NCBI RefSeq assembly: GCF_018398315.1
Contig: NZ_JAHBRW010000001.1
Coordinates: 802,001-866,000 of the forward strand
Direction of reading: 5' to 3'
DNA: 64,000 bases
Origin: Chelatococcus sp. YT9
GTDB lineage: Bacteria; Pseudomonadota; Alphaproteobacteria; Rhizobiales; Beijerinckiaceae
The notes under the pieces were generated by a model. That model had not been told where the DNA came from. It saw only the letters and a list, made by a program, of their open reading frames with translations, and ran no database searches. The first letter of the stretch is position 1. Each line of letters starts with the position of its first letter. Of the stretch, positions 1 through 7,976 are shown in pieces. Both the position numbers and the translations under genes were made by a program.

Positions 1-51
1 GTCGCTGTCCTGAACGTCGCCGATAAACTCAAACGCATCACTATTGGTCAT
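1..51 (-). CDS. 5' end of an unknown gene downstream of hsp20 (partial)
   Basis: Only the first 17 codons are inside the window; the protein begins MTNSDAFEFIGDVQDSD and runs off the left edge. The ATG (complement of 49-51) has a good Shine-Dalgarno GGAGGG five bases upstream (complement of 56-61), which is the main support. It lies about 200 bp downstream of hsp20 on the same strand and may be cotranscribed. In many Rhizobiales the partner of this type of Hsp20 is a short DUF1150 protein, but the visible residues are too few to assign it. Confidence 0.5.
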   Translation of the reverse strand, partial: MTNSDAFEFIGDVQDSD

Positions 52-251
52 CGCGCCCTCCTGGGGCCGTCCTGAGACAGGTTCCTGTCGTAACCAGGAC
101 ATGCCCGAAGCTATTGATCCAGGGCCGCTTCTTGTCGCTCGTGCCACCTGCCCGAGCGGAACGCGCCCTAGAGTAGCGGTCGTAAACTTGCATTATTCGA
201 GCCAACATCCCTGCAGGCTGCGCCCAAATCGTTCCCAAAACCTTCACAGCG

Positions 252-686
252 TCATCCACCGTCACGGGAGATGATGTCGATTCGCCGTATCACACGTTCC
301 GATTCAGGACGCACGAGATCGACCGACAGCAAGCCATTCGATAGATCCGCGCCCATAACCTCCATGCCGTCGGCCAGAAAGAACGTGCGCTGGAACTGTC
401 GCGCCGCGATCCCGCGATGCAGGAAATGCCTGGTGCGGTCATCCACCTGCCGGCCGCGGATGCAAAGCTGGTTTTCCTCGAGGGTTATCTCGAGCTGGTC
501 TTGGGTGAAGCCGGCCACCGCCAAGGTAATGCGGAGCTTCTCCGGCTCGTTGTCGCAACGGGGAATGCGCTCGATGTTGTAAGGCGGATAGCCATCCGTC
601 GCTGCTTTGGCGACACGGTCCAATGCGCGCTCGATCTCGTCAAAGCCGAGCAGAAACGGGGACGACAGAGACGGTACCCTAGACAT
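252..686 (-). CDS. Hsp20/alpha-crystallin small heat-shock protein
   Basis: This is a 144-residue ATP-independent holdase that binds unfolding proteins in the cytoplasm and keeps them ready for DnaK. An alpha-crystallin domain spans about residues 38-135, with LAVAGF at 55-60, the RGIAARQF segment near 91-98 and the family G-[LV]-L signature as NGLL at 117-120. The N-terminal MSRVPSLSSPFLLGFDEIER is typical of the Rhizobiales class that pairs with a short downstream gene. The ATG is preceded by AAAGGG eight bases away, but that ribosome-binding site lies inside a hairpin (see 690-716), which suggests temperature control of translation. Family assignment is firm; the client range is unknown. 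Confidence 0.95.
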   Translation of the reverse strand: MSRVPSLSSPFLLGFDEIERALDRVAKAATDGYPPYNIERIPRCDNEPEKLRITLAVAGFTQDQLEITLEENQLCIRGRQVDDRTRHFLHRGIAARQFQRTFFLADGMEVMGADLSNGLLSVDLVRPESERVIRRIDIISRDGG

Positions 687-689
687 GAG

Positions 690-716
690 CGAAGCCCTTT
701 GTTGCGAGGCACTTCG
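690..716 (-). promoter_or_regulatory. candidate RNA thermometer hairpin over the hsp20 ribosome-binding site
   Basis: Read on the minus strand, CGAAGU-G-CCU (716 to 707) pairs with AGGGCUUCG (698 to 690), leaving one bulged G and an 8-base loop. The Shine-Dalgarno AAAGGG (700-695) is mostly in the 3' arm and the AUG follows three bases after the stem. A bulged G opposite the Shine-Dalgarno resembles the 3' hairpin of ROSE thermometers, though the UYGCU consensus is not present. The pairing is read by eye; thermosensing is inferred. Confidence 0.5.
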
Positions 717-770
717 TGGTGGAGCCCTTACGGCACTCCCATAATCGGGGAGCTCCCGATCACACGAGCG

Positions 771-799
771 ATATGGCGGCTCGCCCGCCGTGGGTCAAG
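771..799 (-). promoter_or_regulatory. hsp20: putative promoter of hsp20
   Basis: On the minus strand CTTGAC (799-794) is followed after 17 bases by CCATAT (776-771). This is a perfect -35 and a 5/6 -10 match to the alphaproteobacterial housekeeping consensus CTTGAC-N17-CTATAT. Initiation near 764 would give a leader of about 75 nt, which is the usual size for a thermometer leader. The leader also holds a dyad at 742-759. No sigma32 site with correct spacing was found here. Confidence 0.4.
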
Positions 800-1243
800 G
801 GCTATGCCTTCAACGCATACATAGCTTGCACGTGTGGAAGAATATCAGCCTGCGAAAGGGGCTTTGGTGGCTTTGATGATGGCATTTCGACGTCGAACAG
901 GAACGGCGCGAGCTCGAATCGGAACGGTGCGCTTGCCCGACCAGGAACGATCAGGCGCTCAGCTCATTGAGGAGTGCGTTGATCGCCGCTCAGCCCGCTT
1001 TGCCCGAGCAGGCGGGTTTTAGAAGCCAGTTATCCACAGAATCGAGGGCATCGAGCCGGTCCTGTCCGCTGGTTGTTATACGTCTTTGTCTCCGCGGTGG
1101 GCGAAGGCTCCCTCACGCTGACCAGAAAACCCTTTCCGAGCGGCCGGTCACGCCTAGCCGCGACGGGGCGCGGCCGTGCCGCGATCCGCCGCGAAGACGG
1201 CGGCAGCTTATCGGTCGGTCGTGAGGGGGGATAAGGAAGGAAG

Positions 1244-1319
<76 letters not shown>

Positions 1320-1426
1320 ACTGTCTCAAGAAGCACGCTAGGATTGGCTTATCTCAGCCGAATCGAAAGGCTCAAGGCCTTTTCACACTGCGCAGCCCCT
1401 TGGGCAACAGAAGATATGCGAGGCGA

Positions 1427-1502
<76 letters not shown>

Positions 1503-1589
1503 ACTCGTCTCAAGCAGCGCGTTTGGGGACGCCCGCTTCAGGCCGCCAAATCGGCGGCCCGTGTCTATAATCACGTCCTGCGACGTTTC

Positions 1590-1970
1590 TCAAGTCTCTT
1601 CATCGTCGGCGATATCGCCGTCGATCAGATCGCTGACATCGTCGTCGGATTCCTCGTCCTCGGCGAGGAACGTCTCGTCCTCCTCGATGTCATCATCGAG
1701 CTCGATATCGTCGTCAGCCGGCAGGTTCTTGCCGGCCTCGGCCTCGTCTGCCTCGTCAAGAGACACGAGCTCGACTGCCTCGCCAGTGGCGGGCGTATCG
1801 TCCTCTTCCTCGCTCGCGGCCCTGCTCGGGGCCTTGGGCTGAGGCTCAAAAACTGAACGTGGAAACGATTCGCCCGTGAAGGGGGACACAATCGGGTCCT
1901 TGTTCAGATCGTAGAATTTGCGGCCTGTGGTCGGGCAGACGCGCTTGGTGCCGAGTTCCGGTTTCGCCAC
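1590..1970 (-). CDS. TIGR02300-type FYDLN acid-domain protein
   Basis: A 126-residue protein of unknown function that is widespread in alphaproteobacteria. It starts MAKPELGTKRVCPTTGRKFY and carries the diagnostic FYDLN at 19-23, followed by the PFTGE segment. The second half (about 57-126) is extremely acidic, with runs such as DDDIELDDDIEEDE, and is probably disordered. A single Cys in VCPTTG hints at a half zinc-ribbon. It is divergent from aroA with a 164-bp shared upstream region, an arrangement common in this order. The family is recognised with confidence; no biochemical role is established. Confidence 0.93.
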   Translation of the reverse strand: MAKPELGTKRVCPTTGRKFYDLNKDPIVSPFTGESFPRSVFEPQPKAPSRAASEEEDDTPATGEAVELVSLDEADEAEAGKNLPADDDIELDDDIEEDETFLAEDEESDDDVSDLIDGDIADDEET

Positions 1971-2134
1971 GGTATCGCACTCTCGCCGATGGAAAGGAAG
2001 CGATCCCGTTAGTCGGGGCTCCGCGCCCTGTCAAATCGAAAACGCGTTCGGACGCATATTTTAGCGCAGAAGAGTGCGAAACAACCCTCGGGAGGCCCCT
2101 TCGAGGTGACGGTTGCCCAGTCCCGTGATAGGCA

Positions 2135-3541
2135 ATGCCCATCGTGCCGGGCGTCGGCTCGCCCTCTCAATCCACCTCACCGAGATCTGTCGTGTCGTCC
2201 CATTCGAGCCCCTCGCCCCTTGTCTCCCGCCCCTCGCCGTCGCTCCGCGGTCGCGTTGCGATTCCCGGCGATAAGTCGATTTCGCATCGTGCGCTGATTT
2301 TTGGGCTCCTGAGCGTCGGTGAGACGCATATCACGCGCCTGCTCGAGGGCGAGGACGTCTTGCGCACGGCTGCCGCCGTGAAGGCGTTGGGCGCCACTGT
2401 GAATCACACGGGCGAGGGCGCTTGGACGGTGACGGGGGTGGGCATCGGCGGCCTCATCCAACCAGCCGACGTGCTTGATTTCGGCAATGCCGGGACGGGC
2501 TCGCGCCTGATCATGGGCGTCGTGGGATCTCACTCCATCACCGCGACCATCGATGGTGATGCCTCGCTGCGCAAACGCCCGATGCGCCGTATCCTCGCCC
2601 CCCTGGAGGCGATGGGTGCTACCGTTGTTTCCGAGGAACAGGGCGGCCGCTGCCCGATCACGCTGCGTGGCGCGCAGGAGATGATTCCGATCACCTACCA
2701 GACACCGGTGCCTTCGGCCCAGATCAAGTCAGCGGTGCTGCTGGCGGGCCTCAACGCGCCTGGAACGACGACCGTGATCGAGCAGGAGGCGTCGCGCGAT
2801 CACACCGAGCGAATGCTGCGCCATTTTGGCGCAGAGGTGGAGGTCACCGCCGCCGGCACCCACGGACGCCGCATTGCTCTGAAGGGCCAGCCCGAGCTGC
2901 GCGCGGCTCCGGTCGCCGTGCCGGCCGATCCATCCTCTGCGGCCTTCCCGCTCGTGGCAGCCCTCGTGGTGCCAGGATCTGAGGTCATTCTGCAAGGCGT
3001 GATGACCAATCCGCTGCGAACCGGCCTCGTGACCACGCTCATCGAGATGGGCGCCGATATCACCCTCCTTAATCATCGCACAGACGGCGGTGAGGAGGTG
3101 GCGGACCTCGAGGTGCGGTTTGGCCCTCTAAAGGGTGTGGACGTTCCTGCTGAGCGGGCCCCTTCGATGATCGACGAGTATCCGATCCTGGCCGTCGCGG
3201 CGGCCTTCGCCAGCGGCGAGACGCGCATGCGGGGGCTCTCGGAATTGCGCGTGAAGGAATCGGACCGGCTGGCGGCGGTTGCCGAGGGTCTCTTCGCTGC
3301 GGGTATCAAGGCGCGGATCGAGGACGATGACCTGATCGTGGAAGGAGTCGGCGGCACGCCAGCGGGCGTTCGCGGCGGCGGGACGGCCGCCACCCATCTC
3401 GACCATCGCATCGCGATGTCGTTCCTCGTGCTCGGACTTGGCGCCAGGGAGGGGATGGCCATCGACGACGCGGGCATGATCGCCACCAGCTTCCCGAGCT
3501 TCGTGCCGCTGATGCGCCGGCTCGGCGCAAATCTCGGCTGA
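2135..3541 (+). CDS. aroA: 3-phosphoshikimate 1-carboxyvinyltransferase (EPSP synthase, class II type)
   Basis: This enzyme joins phosphoenolpyruvate to shikimate-3-phosphate in aromatic amino-acid synthesis. The 468-residue product resembles class II enzymes such as Agrobacterium CP4: GDKSISHR at 45-52, [39 protein letters not shown] (joined by one S), LRVKESDR and [12 protein letters not shown] are all present. The glyphosate-site loop reads FGNAGTG (116-122), so Gly120 replaces the Ala100 of CP4. The first 35 residues are Ser/Pro-rich and may not all be translated: the ATG has only a weak GATAGG upstream and in-frame GTG codons follow. cmk begins five bases after the stop, so the two are an operon. 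Confidence 0.96.
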   Translation: MPIVPGVGSPSQSTSPRSVVSSHSSPSPLVSRPSPSLRGRVAIPGDKSISHRALIFGLLSVGETHITRLLEGEDVLRTAAAVKALGATVNHTGEGAWTVTGVGIGGLIQPADVLDFGNAGTGSRLIMGVVGSHSITATIDGDASLRKRPMRRILAPLEAMGATVVSEEQGGRCPITLRGAQEMIPITYQTPVPSAQIKSAVLLAGLNAPGTTTVIEQEASRDHTERMLRHFGAEVEVTAAGTHGRRIALKGQPELRAAPVAVPADPSSAAFPLVAALVVPGSEVILQGVMTNPLRTGLVTTLIEMGADITLLNHRTDGGEEVADLEVRFGPLKGVDVPAERAPSMIDEYPILAVAAAFASGETRMRGLSELRVKESDRLAAVAEGLFAAGIKARIEDDDLIVEGVGGTPAGVRGGGTAATHLDHRIAMSFLVLGLGAREGMAIDDAGMIATSFPSFVPLMRRLGANLG

Positions 3542-3546
3542 CCGTG

Positions 3547-4191
3547 ATGATCCTGGCGATAGACGGCCCGGCTGCCTCAGGGAAAGGCACCCTCGCGAAG
3601 CGGCTCGCGGCCCATTTCAACCTCCCCCATCTCGACACCGGGCTTCTCTACCGTGGCGTAGCGATGGCCTTGCTTGATCGCGGTGAGCCGCTCGACGACG
3701 AAGCTGCCGCTGAGCGCGCGGCGCAGGCTCTCTCACCCGCATTGCTCGATGATCCCCGCTTGCGCGAGCGGGCGATGGGCGAAGCCGCCTCTGTCGTGGC
3801 CGCACAGCCGCGGGTGCGCGCCGCCCTGGTTGCCTTCCAGCGCACCTTTGCCGCAGCGCCGCAGGGCGCCGTTTTGGACGGACGCGACATCGGCACGGTG
3901 ATCTGTCCGGACGCGGACGTTAAACTGTTCGTGACCGCCAGTCCCGAAGTGCGGGCGAAACGGCGCGCGCTTGAGCTGAACAATCGCGGGGAGCGGTCCA
4001 ACGAGGCTGAAATCCTTGCCGATATTCGCATTCGCGACGCGCGCGACGCCAACCGCGCGGACGCGCCATTGCGCGCAGCGCCGGATGCGCAGGTGCTGGA
4101 TACGTCAGATCTGACAGTTGACGAAGTTTTCGCCAAAGCATTGGCGCTCATTGCAATGGCAATACAGGATTGCACACACACAAGGGCGTGA
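3547..4191 (+). CDS. cmk: cytidylate kinase
   Basis: It phosphorylates CMP/dCMP with ATP in the cytoplasm. The 214-residue product opens [20 protein letters not shown] with a P-loop GPAASGKGT, then [12 protein letters not shown] and [20 protein letters not shown], all CMK signatures. A GTG directly before the ATG (3544) is an alternative start. It follows aroA with a 5-bp gap. In related bacteria rpsA (ribosomal protein S1) usually comes next; here a secreted VWA protein follows instead. Assignment is firm. Confidence 0.96.
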   Translation: MILAIDGPAASGKGTLAKRLAAHFNLPHLDTGLLYRGVAMALLDRGEPLDDEAAAERAAQALSPALLDDPRLRERAMGEAASVVAAQPRVRAALVAFQRTFAAAPQGAVLDGRDIGTVICPDADVKLFVTASPEVRAKRRALELNNRGERSNEAEILADIRIRDARDANRADAPLRAAPDAQVLDTSDLTVDEVFAKALALIAMAIQDCTHTRA

Positions 4192-4257
4192 TCGATAAGG
4201 CCGTGCTGCATCAAGCAACTTGGCGTCGTCTGCCGTTGGTGTCACACTATCGTCTTT

Positions 4258-4281
4258 CGCCTCAACAAAGACTTGAGGGCG
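4258..4281 (+). promoter_or_regulatory. hairpin overlapping the ribosome-binding site of the VWA gene
   Basis: CGCCTCAA (4258-4265) pairs with TTGAG-G-GCG (4273-4281), with one bulged G and a 7-base loop. The 3' arm contains the GAGGGCG that serves as Shine-Dalgarno for the ATG at 4288. If it forms in the mRNA it would reduce initiation. The pairing is seen; the control role is inferred. Confidence 0.35.
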
Positions 4282-4287
4282 GGCACG

Positions 4288-5202
4288 ATGTTGGCACGTG
4301 TATGCGAAAAGCTGCGGCTTGGCAGCTTGTTCCTCACGGGTACTCTCATTGCCTGTGGGATGATCGGCCTGATGGCCGAGCCAGTACAAGCGGCCGAGCA
4401 GGAGGTTGACCTCGCGCTCGTTCTTGCCGTCGACATATCCTACTCCATGGACGAAGACGAGCAGAAACTGCAGCGACAAGGCTACATGGACGCCCTGCGC
4501 TCGCGTGAGGTGCTCGAGGCAATCGGCAAGGGCGCCGTCGGCCGCATCGCCGTCACCTATGTGGAGTGGGCCGGACAGCGCAGCCAGGACGTCATAGTGC
4601 CCTGGCGCATCATCGAGGGCCCTGAAAGCGCGGATTCCTTTGTCGAAGTTCTGTCGAATGCGCCAATACGACGCGCCTTCCGCACGTCCATCTCGGGCGG
4701 CATCGATTTCTCGGCCGCGCTGTTCAACACGGGCGGGATCAAGGCGATGCGGCGGGTGATCGACGTTTCGGGCGATGGACCGAACAACGAGGGGCGCGCC
4801 GTGACTGATGCACGCGACGAGGCGATTGCGCAGGGTATCACCATCAACGGCCTGCCGATCCTGCTGAAAAGGCCGGGATATACCGATATCTCCGATCTTG
4901 ATGGCTACTATCGAGACTGCGTCATCGGTGGCGTCGGCGCATTCATGGTGCAACTGCGGGAGTTGCAGCAGTTCAGCAACGTGATCCGCACCAAGCTGGT
5001 GACTGAGATCGCTGACAGCGACCAGACGCCGAAGAACGAGTTCGGTCGTATCGCGCCGCTGATCCAACAGGCTGGCATCGTCGCTCCAACGCCTCAGTTC
5101 GCCCAGGCTCAGCCGCGCGTCGAACGTGCCCCGGCCAACGGACAGGGGCGCACGGGCTGCCTCGTCGGCGAGCGCATGTGGAACCAGCGCATGGGTAACT
5201 GA
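4288..5202 (+). CDS. secreted DUF1194 / von Willebrand factor A domain protein
   Basis: A 304-residue exported protein. The first 35 residues form a signal sequence ending PVQAAEQ; LIAC at 20-23 could alternatively be a lipobox. The VWA fold starts at DLALVLAVDISYSM with the MIDAS motif D49-x-S-x-S, and VIDVSGDGPNN (about residues 152-162) supplies further metal-site residues. This matches DUF1194, a periplasmic VWA family of alphaproteobacteria with unknown ligand. The C-terminal 40 residues are Gln/Pro-rich. ATG 4288 was chosen because GAGGGCGGG lies just upstream and the signal peptide then begins with basic residues. It takes the place usually held by rpsA after cmk. Confidence 0.88.
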   Translation: MLARVCEKLRLGSLFLTGTLIACGMIGLMAEPVQAAEQEVDLALVLAVDISYSMDEDEQKLQRQGYMDALRSREVLEAIGKGAVGRIAVTYVEWAGQRSQDVIVPWRIIEGPESADSFVEVLSNAPIRRAFRTSISGGIDFSAALFNTGGIKAMRRVIDVSGDGPNNEGRAVTDARDEAIAQGITINGLPILLKRPGYTDISDLDGYYRDCVIGGVGAFMVQLRELQQFSNVIRTKLVTEIADSDQTPKNEFGRIAPLIQQAGIVAPTPQFAQAQPRVERAPANGQGRTGCLVGERMWNQRMGN

Positions 5203-5306
5203 CGCGCGATCATTCGGGGCCATCGCGCAGCGATCAGCCTGGAACAGCAGCTTCCTCCCGGGTAACTTGGAAACCCTCCGGGGTGACGTGGAGAACCGCC
5301 ACCGGT

Positions 5307-5326
5307 CCCTCCCCTTCAGGGGAGGG
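5307..5326 (+). repeat. GC-rich palindromic repeat, copy A
   Basis: CCCTCCCCT-tc-AGGGGAGGG is a perfect 9-bp inverted repeat with a 2-base centre. It resembles short interspersed palindromes that are frequent between Rhizobiales genes. A degenerate relative is at 15949-15968. Confidence 0.75.
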
Positions 5327-5431
5327 TGACCTCGCGCCAGCGAGGACGGGTGAATCACGCGACTTGAGCCGAGGCTTCCAGGCCTGCCAATATTGCCGTC
5401 GGGTCAGCGTCAGGTGGCCCCACCCGGCGCC

Positions 5432-5451
5432 CCCTCCCCTGAAGGGGAGGG
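5432..5451 (-). repeat. GC-rich palindromic repeat, copy B (inverted)
   Basis: CCCTCCCCT-ga-AGGGGAGGG is the exact reverse complement of copy A at 5307-5326. Both copies are flanked by GGGTGACC/GGCGCC-like words, suggesting one repeat family inserted twice in opposite orientation. Confidence 0.75.
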
Positions 5452-5531
5452 ATCAGCGCGGCGGATGAGAAAAACGTAGTTAGGCGCGCCGCACCTGACT
5501 TGATGACCTAAAATTCGGTCTCAGGAAATCG

Positions 5532-6407
5532 TCACGCGCCGCGCGGCAGCACGGCGACATTGTCGATCAGCCTTGTCTTGCCGAGATAGGCGGCGACCAG
5601 CAGCCGGCCCGGGCGCTCCGCCCGGTCGAGCGGCGCGAGCGTTTCCGCATCCACGAAAGCCAGATACTGCACGGGTTCGAAACCAGCTTCCCGCAGGCGA
5701 TCCATCCCGGCCGCCAGCAAGGGCGCGGCATCCTGCCCCGCCTGGAGCTTCTCCGCGATCTCATCGAGAAGCCCGTGCAGCCGCGGCGCAACTGCGCGCT
5801 CGGCCGGCGTGAGATAGGCGTTCCGAGAGGACAATGCGAGGCCGTCAGCCTCGCGGATCGTCGGCACGCCGCGAATCTGCACCGGAATGTCGAGATCCCG
5901 CGCGAACCGCTTGATGACCTGGAGCTGCTGATAGTCTTTTTCGCCGAATAGCGCCACATCCGGGGACGCCTGAAGGAGAAGCTTGGTCACCACCGTGGCG
6001 ACACCTGCGAAATGTCCCGGCCGGAATGCCCCGCAGAGGCCTTCGCTGACACCGCTGACAGTCACCGTGGTGGCGAAGCCCGGCGGATACATCACCGCGA
6101 CGGTCGGCAAGAAGACGGCATTGGCGCCAGCACTCGCCAGCTTGGCAAGGTCGCCATCCCGGTCGCGGGGATAGCGCGCGAAGTCTTCGTTCGGCCCGAA
6201 CTGCGTAGGATTGACGAATATCGTGGCGATCACCCGGTCAGCAGATCTGCGGCCTTCGCGAACCAGTTGGAGATGGCCTTCATGCAGAGCCCCCATGGTC
6301 GGCACAAGAGCGACCGTCTGTCCTGCGGCGCGATAGCCCCGCACGATAGTGCGCAGCGCGGCAACGGTTTCGGCGATCGCGGGCTGTGGTGACACGGCTG
6401 CACACAT
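5532..6407 (-). CDS. panC: pantothenate synthetase
   Basis: It condenses pantoate and beta-alanine using ATP, the last step of vitamin B5 synthesis. The 291-residue product has the nucleotidyl-transferase motif HEGH at 42-45 within VPTMGALHEGH, FVNPTQFGPNEDFARYPRD, FGEKDYQQL and the KMSKS-equivalent region LSSRNAYL. The start at 6407 (MCAAVSPQPA) gives the normal family length; a longer frame to 6572 reads through the 3' end of panB and is an artefact. panB ends 14 bp upstream, so panB-panC are an operon. Confidence 0.96.
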   Translation of the reverse strand: MCAAVSPQPAIAETVAALRTIVRGYRAAGQTVALVPTMGALHEGHLQLVREGRRSADRVIATIFVNPTQFGPNEDFARYPRDRDGDLAKLASAGANAVFLPTVAVMYPPGFATTVTVSGVSEGLCGAFRPGHFAGVATVVTKLLLQASPDVALFGEKDYQQLQVIKRFARDLDIPVQIRGVPTIREADGLALSSRNAYLTPAERAVAPRLHGLLDEIAEKLQAGQDAAPLLAAGMDRLREAGFEPVQYLAFVDAETLAPLDRAERPGRLLVAAYLGKTRLIDNVAVLPRGA

Positions 6408-6421
6408 GGGGGTCCATCCGA

Positions 6422-7372
6422 CTATCTGGGGGCCTTGGCGGGAGCCTTGACGGGCGTCTTGCCAGGCGTCTTGGCAGAACTCTTGGCTGAAGCTTTGGCC
6501 TTGTCGGGGGCTTTGATCTTGCCTGCGGGCTTGACCTTCGCGGCGGCTTGGGCCAGAGCCACGCCGAAGCAATGCTCCGGCCCTGGAAAGGCGTGGGCGC
6601 GGACGTCACGCGCATAGGCGGCGACCGCCTCACTGGCGGCAGCGCCGAGTTCGGCATAGCGCTTCACGAATTTTGGCGTGAATTCGCCATAGAGCCCGAG
6701 AATGTCTTCGCTCACGAGGATCTGCCCCTGGCAAGCAGGCGAGGCGCCAATACCGATCACCGGCGCGGCGAGATCCGCCGCAATGGCGCGCGCCAAAGGC
6801 TCTACCGTCCCCTCCAGAACGACCGCGAAGGCACCTGCCGCTGCGATCGCCTCGGCGTCCCGGCGGATGGCCTGGGCCATTGCCTCATCGCGGCCCTGCA
6901 CGCGGAAACCGCCATGGCTATGCACCGACTGCGGCTTAAGCCCGACATGCCCCAGCACCGGGATGCCGCGCGCGACGAGAAAGGCCACTGTCTCGGCCAT
7001 CTCCACCCCGCCCTCCAGCTTGACGGCGGAACAGCCGGTCTCGGCCATGATGCGGGCAGCGTTGCGGAACGCGACCTCGCGCGATTCCTGATAGCTGCCG
7101 AAGGGCATGTCGACCACCACGCAGGCACGCGCGGCGCCGCGCATCACCGCCTTGCCATGGGCGATCATCATGTCGAGGGTGACGCCGAGCGTCGAGTCCA
7201 TGCCATAGACCACCATCCCGAGCGAATCCCCAACCAGGATGAGGTCGCAATGGGGATCGAGGAGTTTGGCCATCGGCATGGTATAAGCCGTCAGGGCGAC
7301 GATCGGATTGGCCGCGCTACGCACGCTGATATCCTTCGTCGATATCCGACCGTCACGGCTCGCCGCGCTCAT
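6422..7372 (-). CDS. panB: 3-methyl-2-oxobutanoate hydroxymethyltransferase with Lys/Ala/Pro-rich tail
   Basis: It transfers a one-carbon unit from methylene-tetrahydrofolate to alpha-ketoisovalerate to make ketopantoate. The TIM-barrel domain covers about residues 1-272: [21 protein letters not shown] at 47-54 (metal ligand Asp49), [20 protein letters not shown] and VIGIGAS are PanB hallmarks. After VALAQ the protein gains a tail of about 41 residues (276-316) with 11 lysines plus Ala and Pro and no aromatic residue, resembling a histone-H1 tail; ordinary PanB lacks this. It is the first gene of panB-panC and is divergent from mgsA. Confidence 0.95.
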   Translation of the reverse strand: MSAASRDGRISTKDISVRSAANPIVALTAYTMPMAKLLDPHCDLILVGDSLGMVVYGMDSTLGVTLDMMIAHGKAVMRGAARACVVVDMPFGSYQESREVAFRNAARIMAETGCSAVKLEGGVEMAETVAFLVARGIPVLGHVGLKPQSVHSHGGFRVQGRDEAMAQAIRRDAEAIAAAGAFAVVLEGTVEPLARAIAADLAAPVIGIGASPACQGQILVSEDILGLYGEFTPKFVKRYAELGAAASEAVAAYARDVRAHAFPGPEHCFGVALAQAAAKVKPAGKIKAPDKAKASAKSSAKTPGKTPVKAPAKAPR

Positions 7373-7572
7373 CCCTCGCCTCCCTCGATTTTTACCCGAC
7401 TAAAGTTGTACGGCCTTTTAGAGCATCGCGCCCGAACCTGTGAAGACGGTTCGATCACTTTACGACCGCTGGGGCCAACTTAAGAAAGACACCCCGCGTC
7501 GTGGTTTCCCTCGCCAACGTGCGAGGCTATCTTTTCCCCGATAATGCCCCTTGTATCCGGAATGGACTTCCC

Positions 7573-7956
7573 ATGCGTCGCACCGCCATCGCTCTCGTCG
7601 CCCATGATGCAAAAAAGGACGCAATGGCGGATTTCGCGGCGGCTCACCGGCTCAAGCTCTCCGCCTGCGACCTCTTCGCCACGGGCACCACCGGCGGGCG
7701 CGTCATGGAGCGTTGCCCGGAACTCCAGGTGCAGCGGCTGAAAAGTGGCCCGCTCGGCGGCGACCAGCAGATCGGCGCCCTGATCGCGGAAGGGCGTATC
7801 GATGCCCTCATTTTCTTCGTCGATCCCCTCTCGCCGCTGCCGCATGACGTTGATGTCAAGGCACTGACACGCCTTGGCCTCGTCTACGATATCGCCATGG
7901 CGTTGAACCCAGTTACGGCGGAGATGGTGCTCGCGGCAATCCAGCCCCATGTGTGA
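7573..7956 (+). CDS. mgsA: methylglyoxal synthase
   Basis: It converts dihydroxyacetone phosphate to methylglyoxal and phosphate, a glycolytic overflow bypass. With ATG 7573 the product is 127 residues, the short form of the family. H11 and K14 in VAHDAKKD, the phosphate loop TGTTG at 37-41, GGDQQ at 62-66 (D64 equals the E. coli catalytic Asp71), D84, H91 and D94 are all conserved. A longer in-frame start at 7501 adds residues with no family similarity and was rejected. A GC palindrome CCCCGCGCGGGG (7961-7972) follows the stop, between the convergent mgsA and hrpB. Confidence 0.94.
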   Translation: MRRTAIALVAHDAKKDAMADFAAAHRLKLSACDLFATGTTGGRVMERCPELQVQRLKSGPLGGDQQIGALIAEGRIDALIFFVDPLSPLPHDVDVKALTRLGLVYDIAMALNPVTAEMVLAAIQPHV

Positions 7957-7976
7957 TCGACCCCGCGCGGGGCCAG

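Larger units (their letters stand above)
687..1243. other. intergenic region between hsp20 and the tRNA genes
   Basis: Apart from the hsp20 leader and promoter there is no convincing gene. Short plus-strand reading frames around 716-1022 have no family resemblance and no ribosome-binding site. A weak hairpin, CCCGC with GCGGG around a 13-base loop and followed by TTTT (994-1020, plus strand), might be a terminator of an unseen transcript. Three similar AACGG-containing words lie at 900-950. Confidence 0.4.
5203..5531. other. intergenic region with paired palindromic repeats
   Basis: About 330 bp without a gene. It carries two palindromes (listed separately) that are exact reverse complements of each other and bracket a 105-bp spacer. 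The VWA gene and panC converge on this region, so terminators are expected; the palindromes could serve as such but have no T-run. Confidence 0.6.

Noticed and set aside
41-265. 74-codon minus-strand frame bridging hsp20 and the next gene
   Set aside because: Starts with GTG inside the hsp20 end, ends inside the next gene start, and lacks the GC-rich third positions of real genes here.
771-799. Sigma32 promoter for hsp20
   Set aside because: CTTG is present but the spacing to the -10-like element is 20 bases, not 17-18; the site fits a housekeeping promoter better.
4105-5358. 417-codon frame antisense to the VWA gene
   Set aside because: The sense frame has signal peptide and MIDAS motif; the antisense has none.
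6408-6572. N-terminal extension of panC
   Set aside because: It reads through the panB tail in another frame and gives Arg/Gln-rich residues unknown in PanC.
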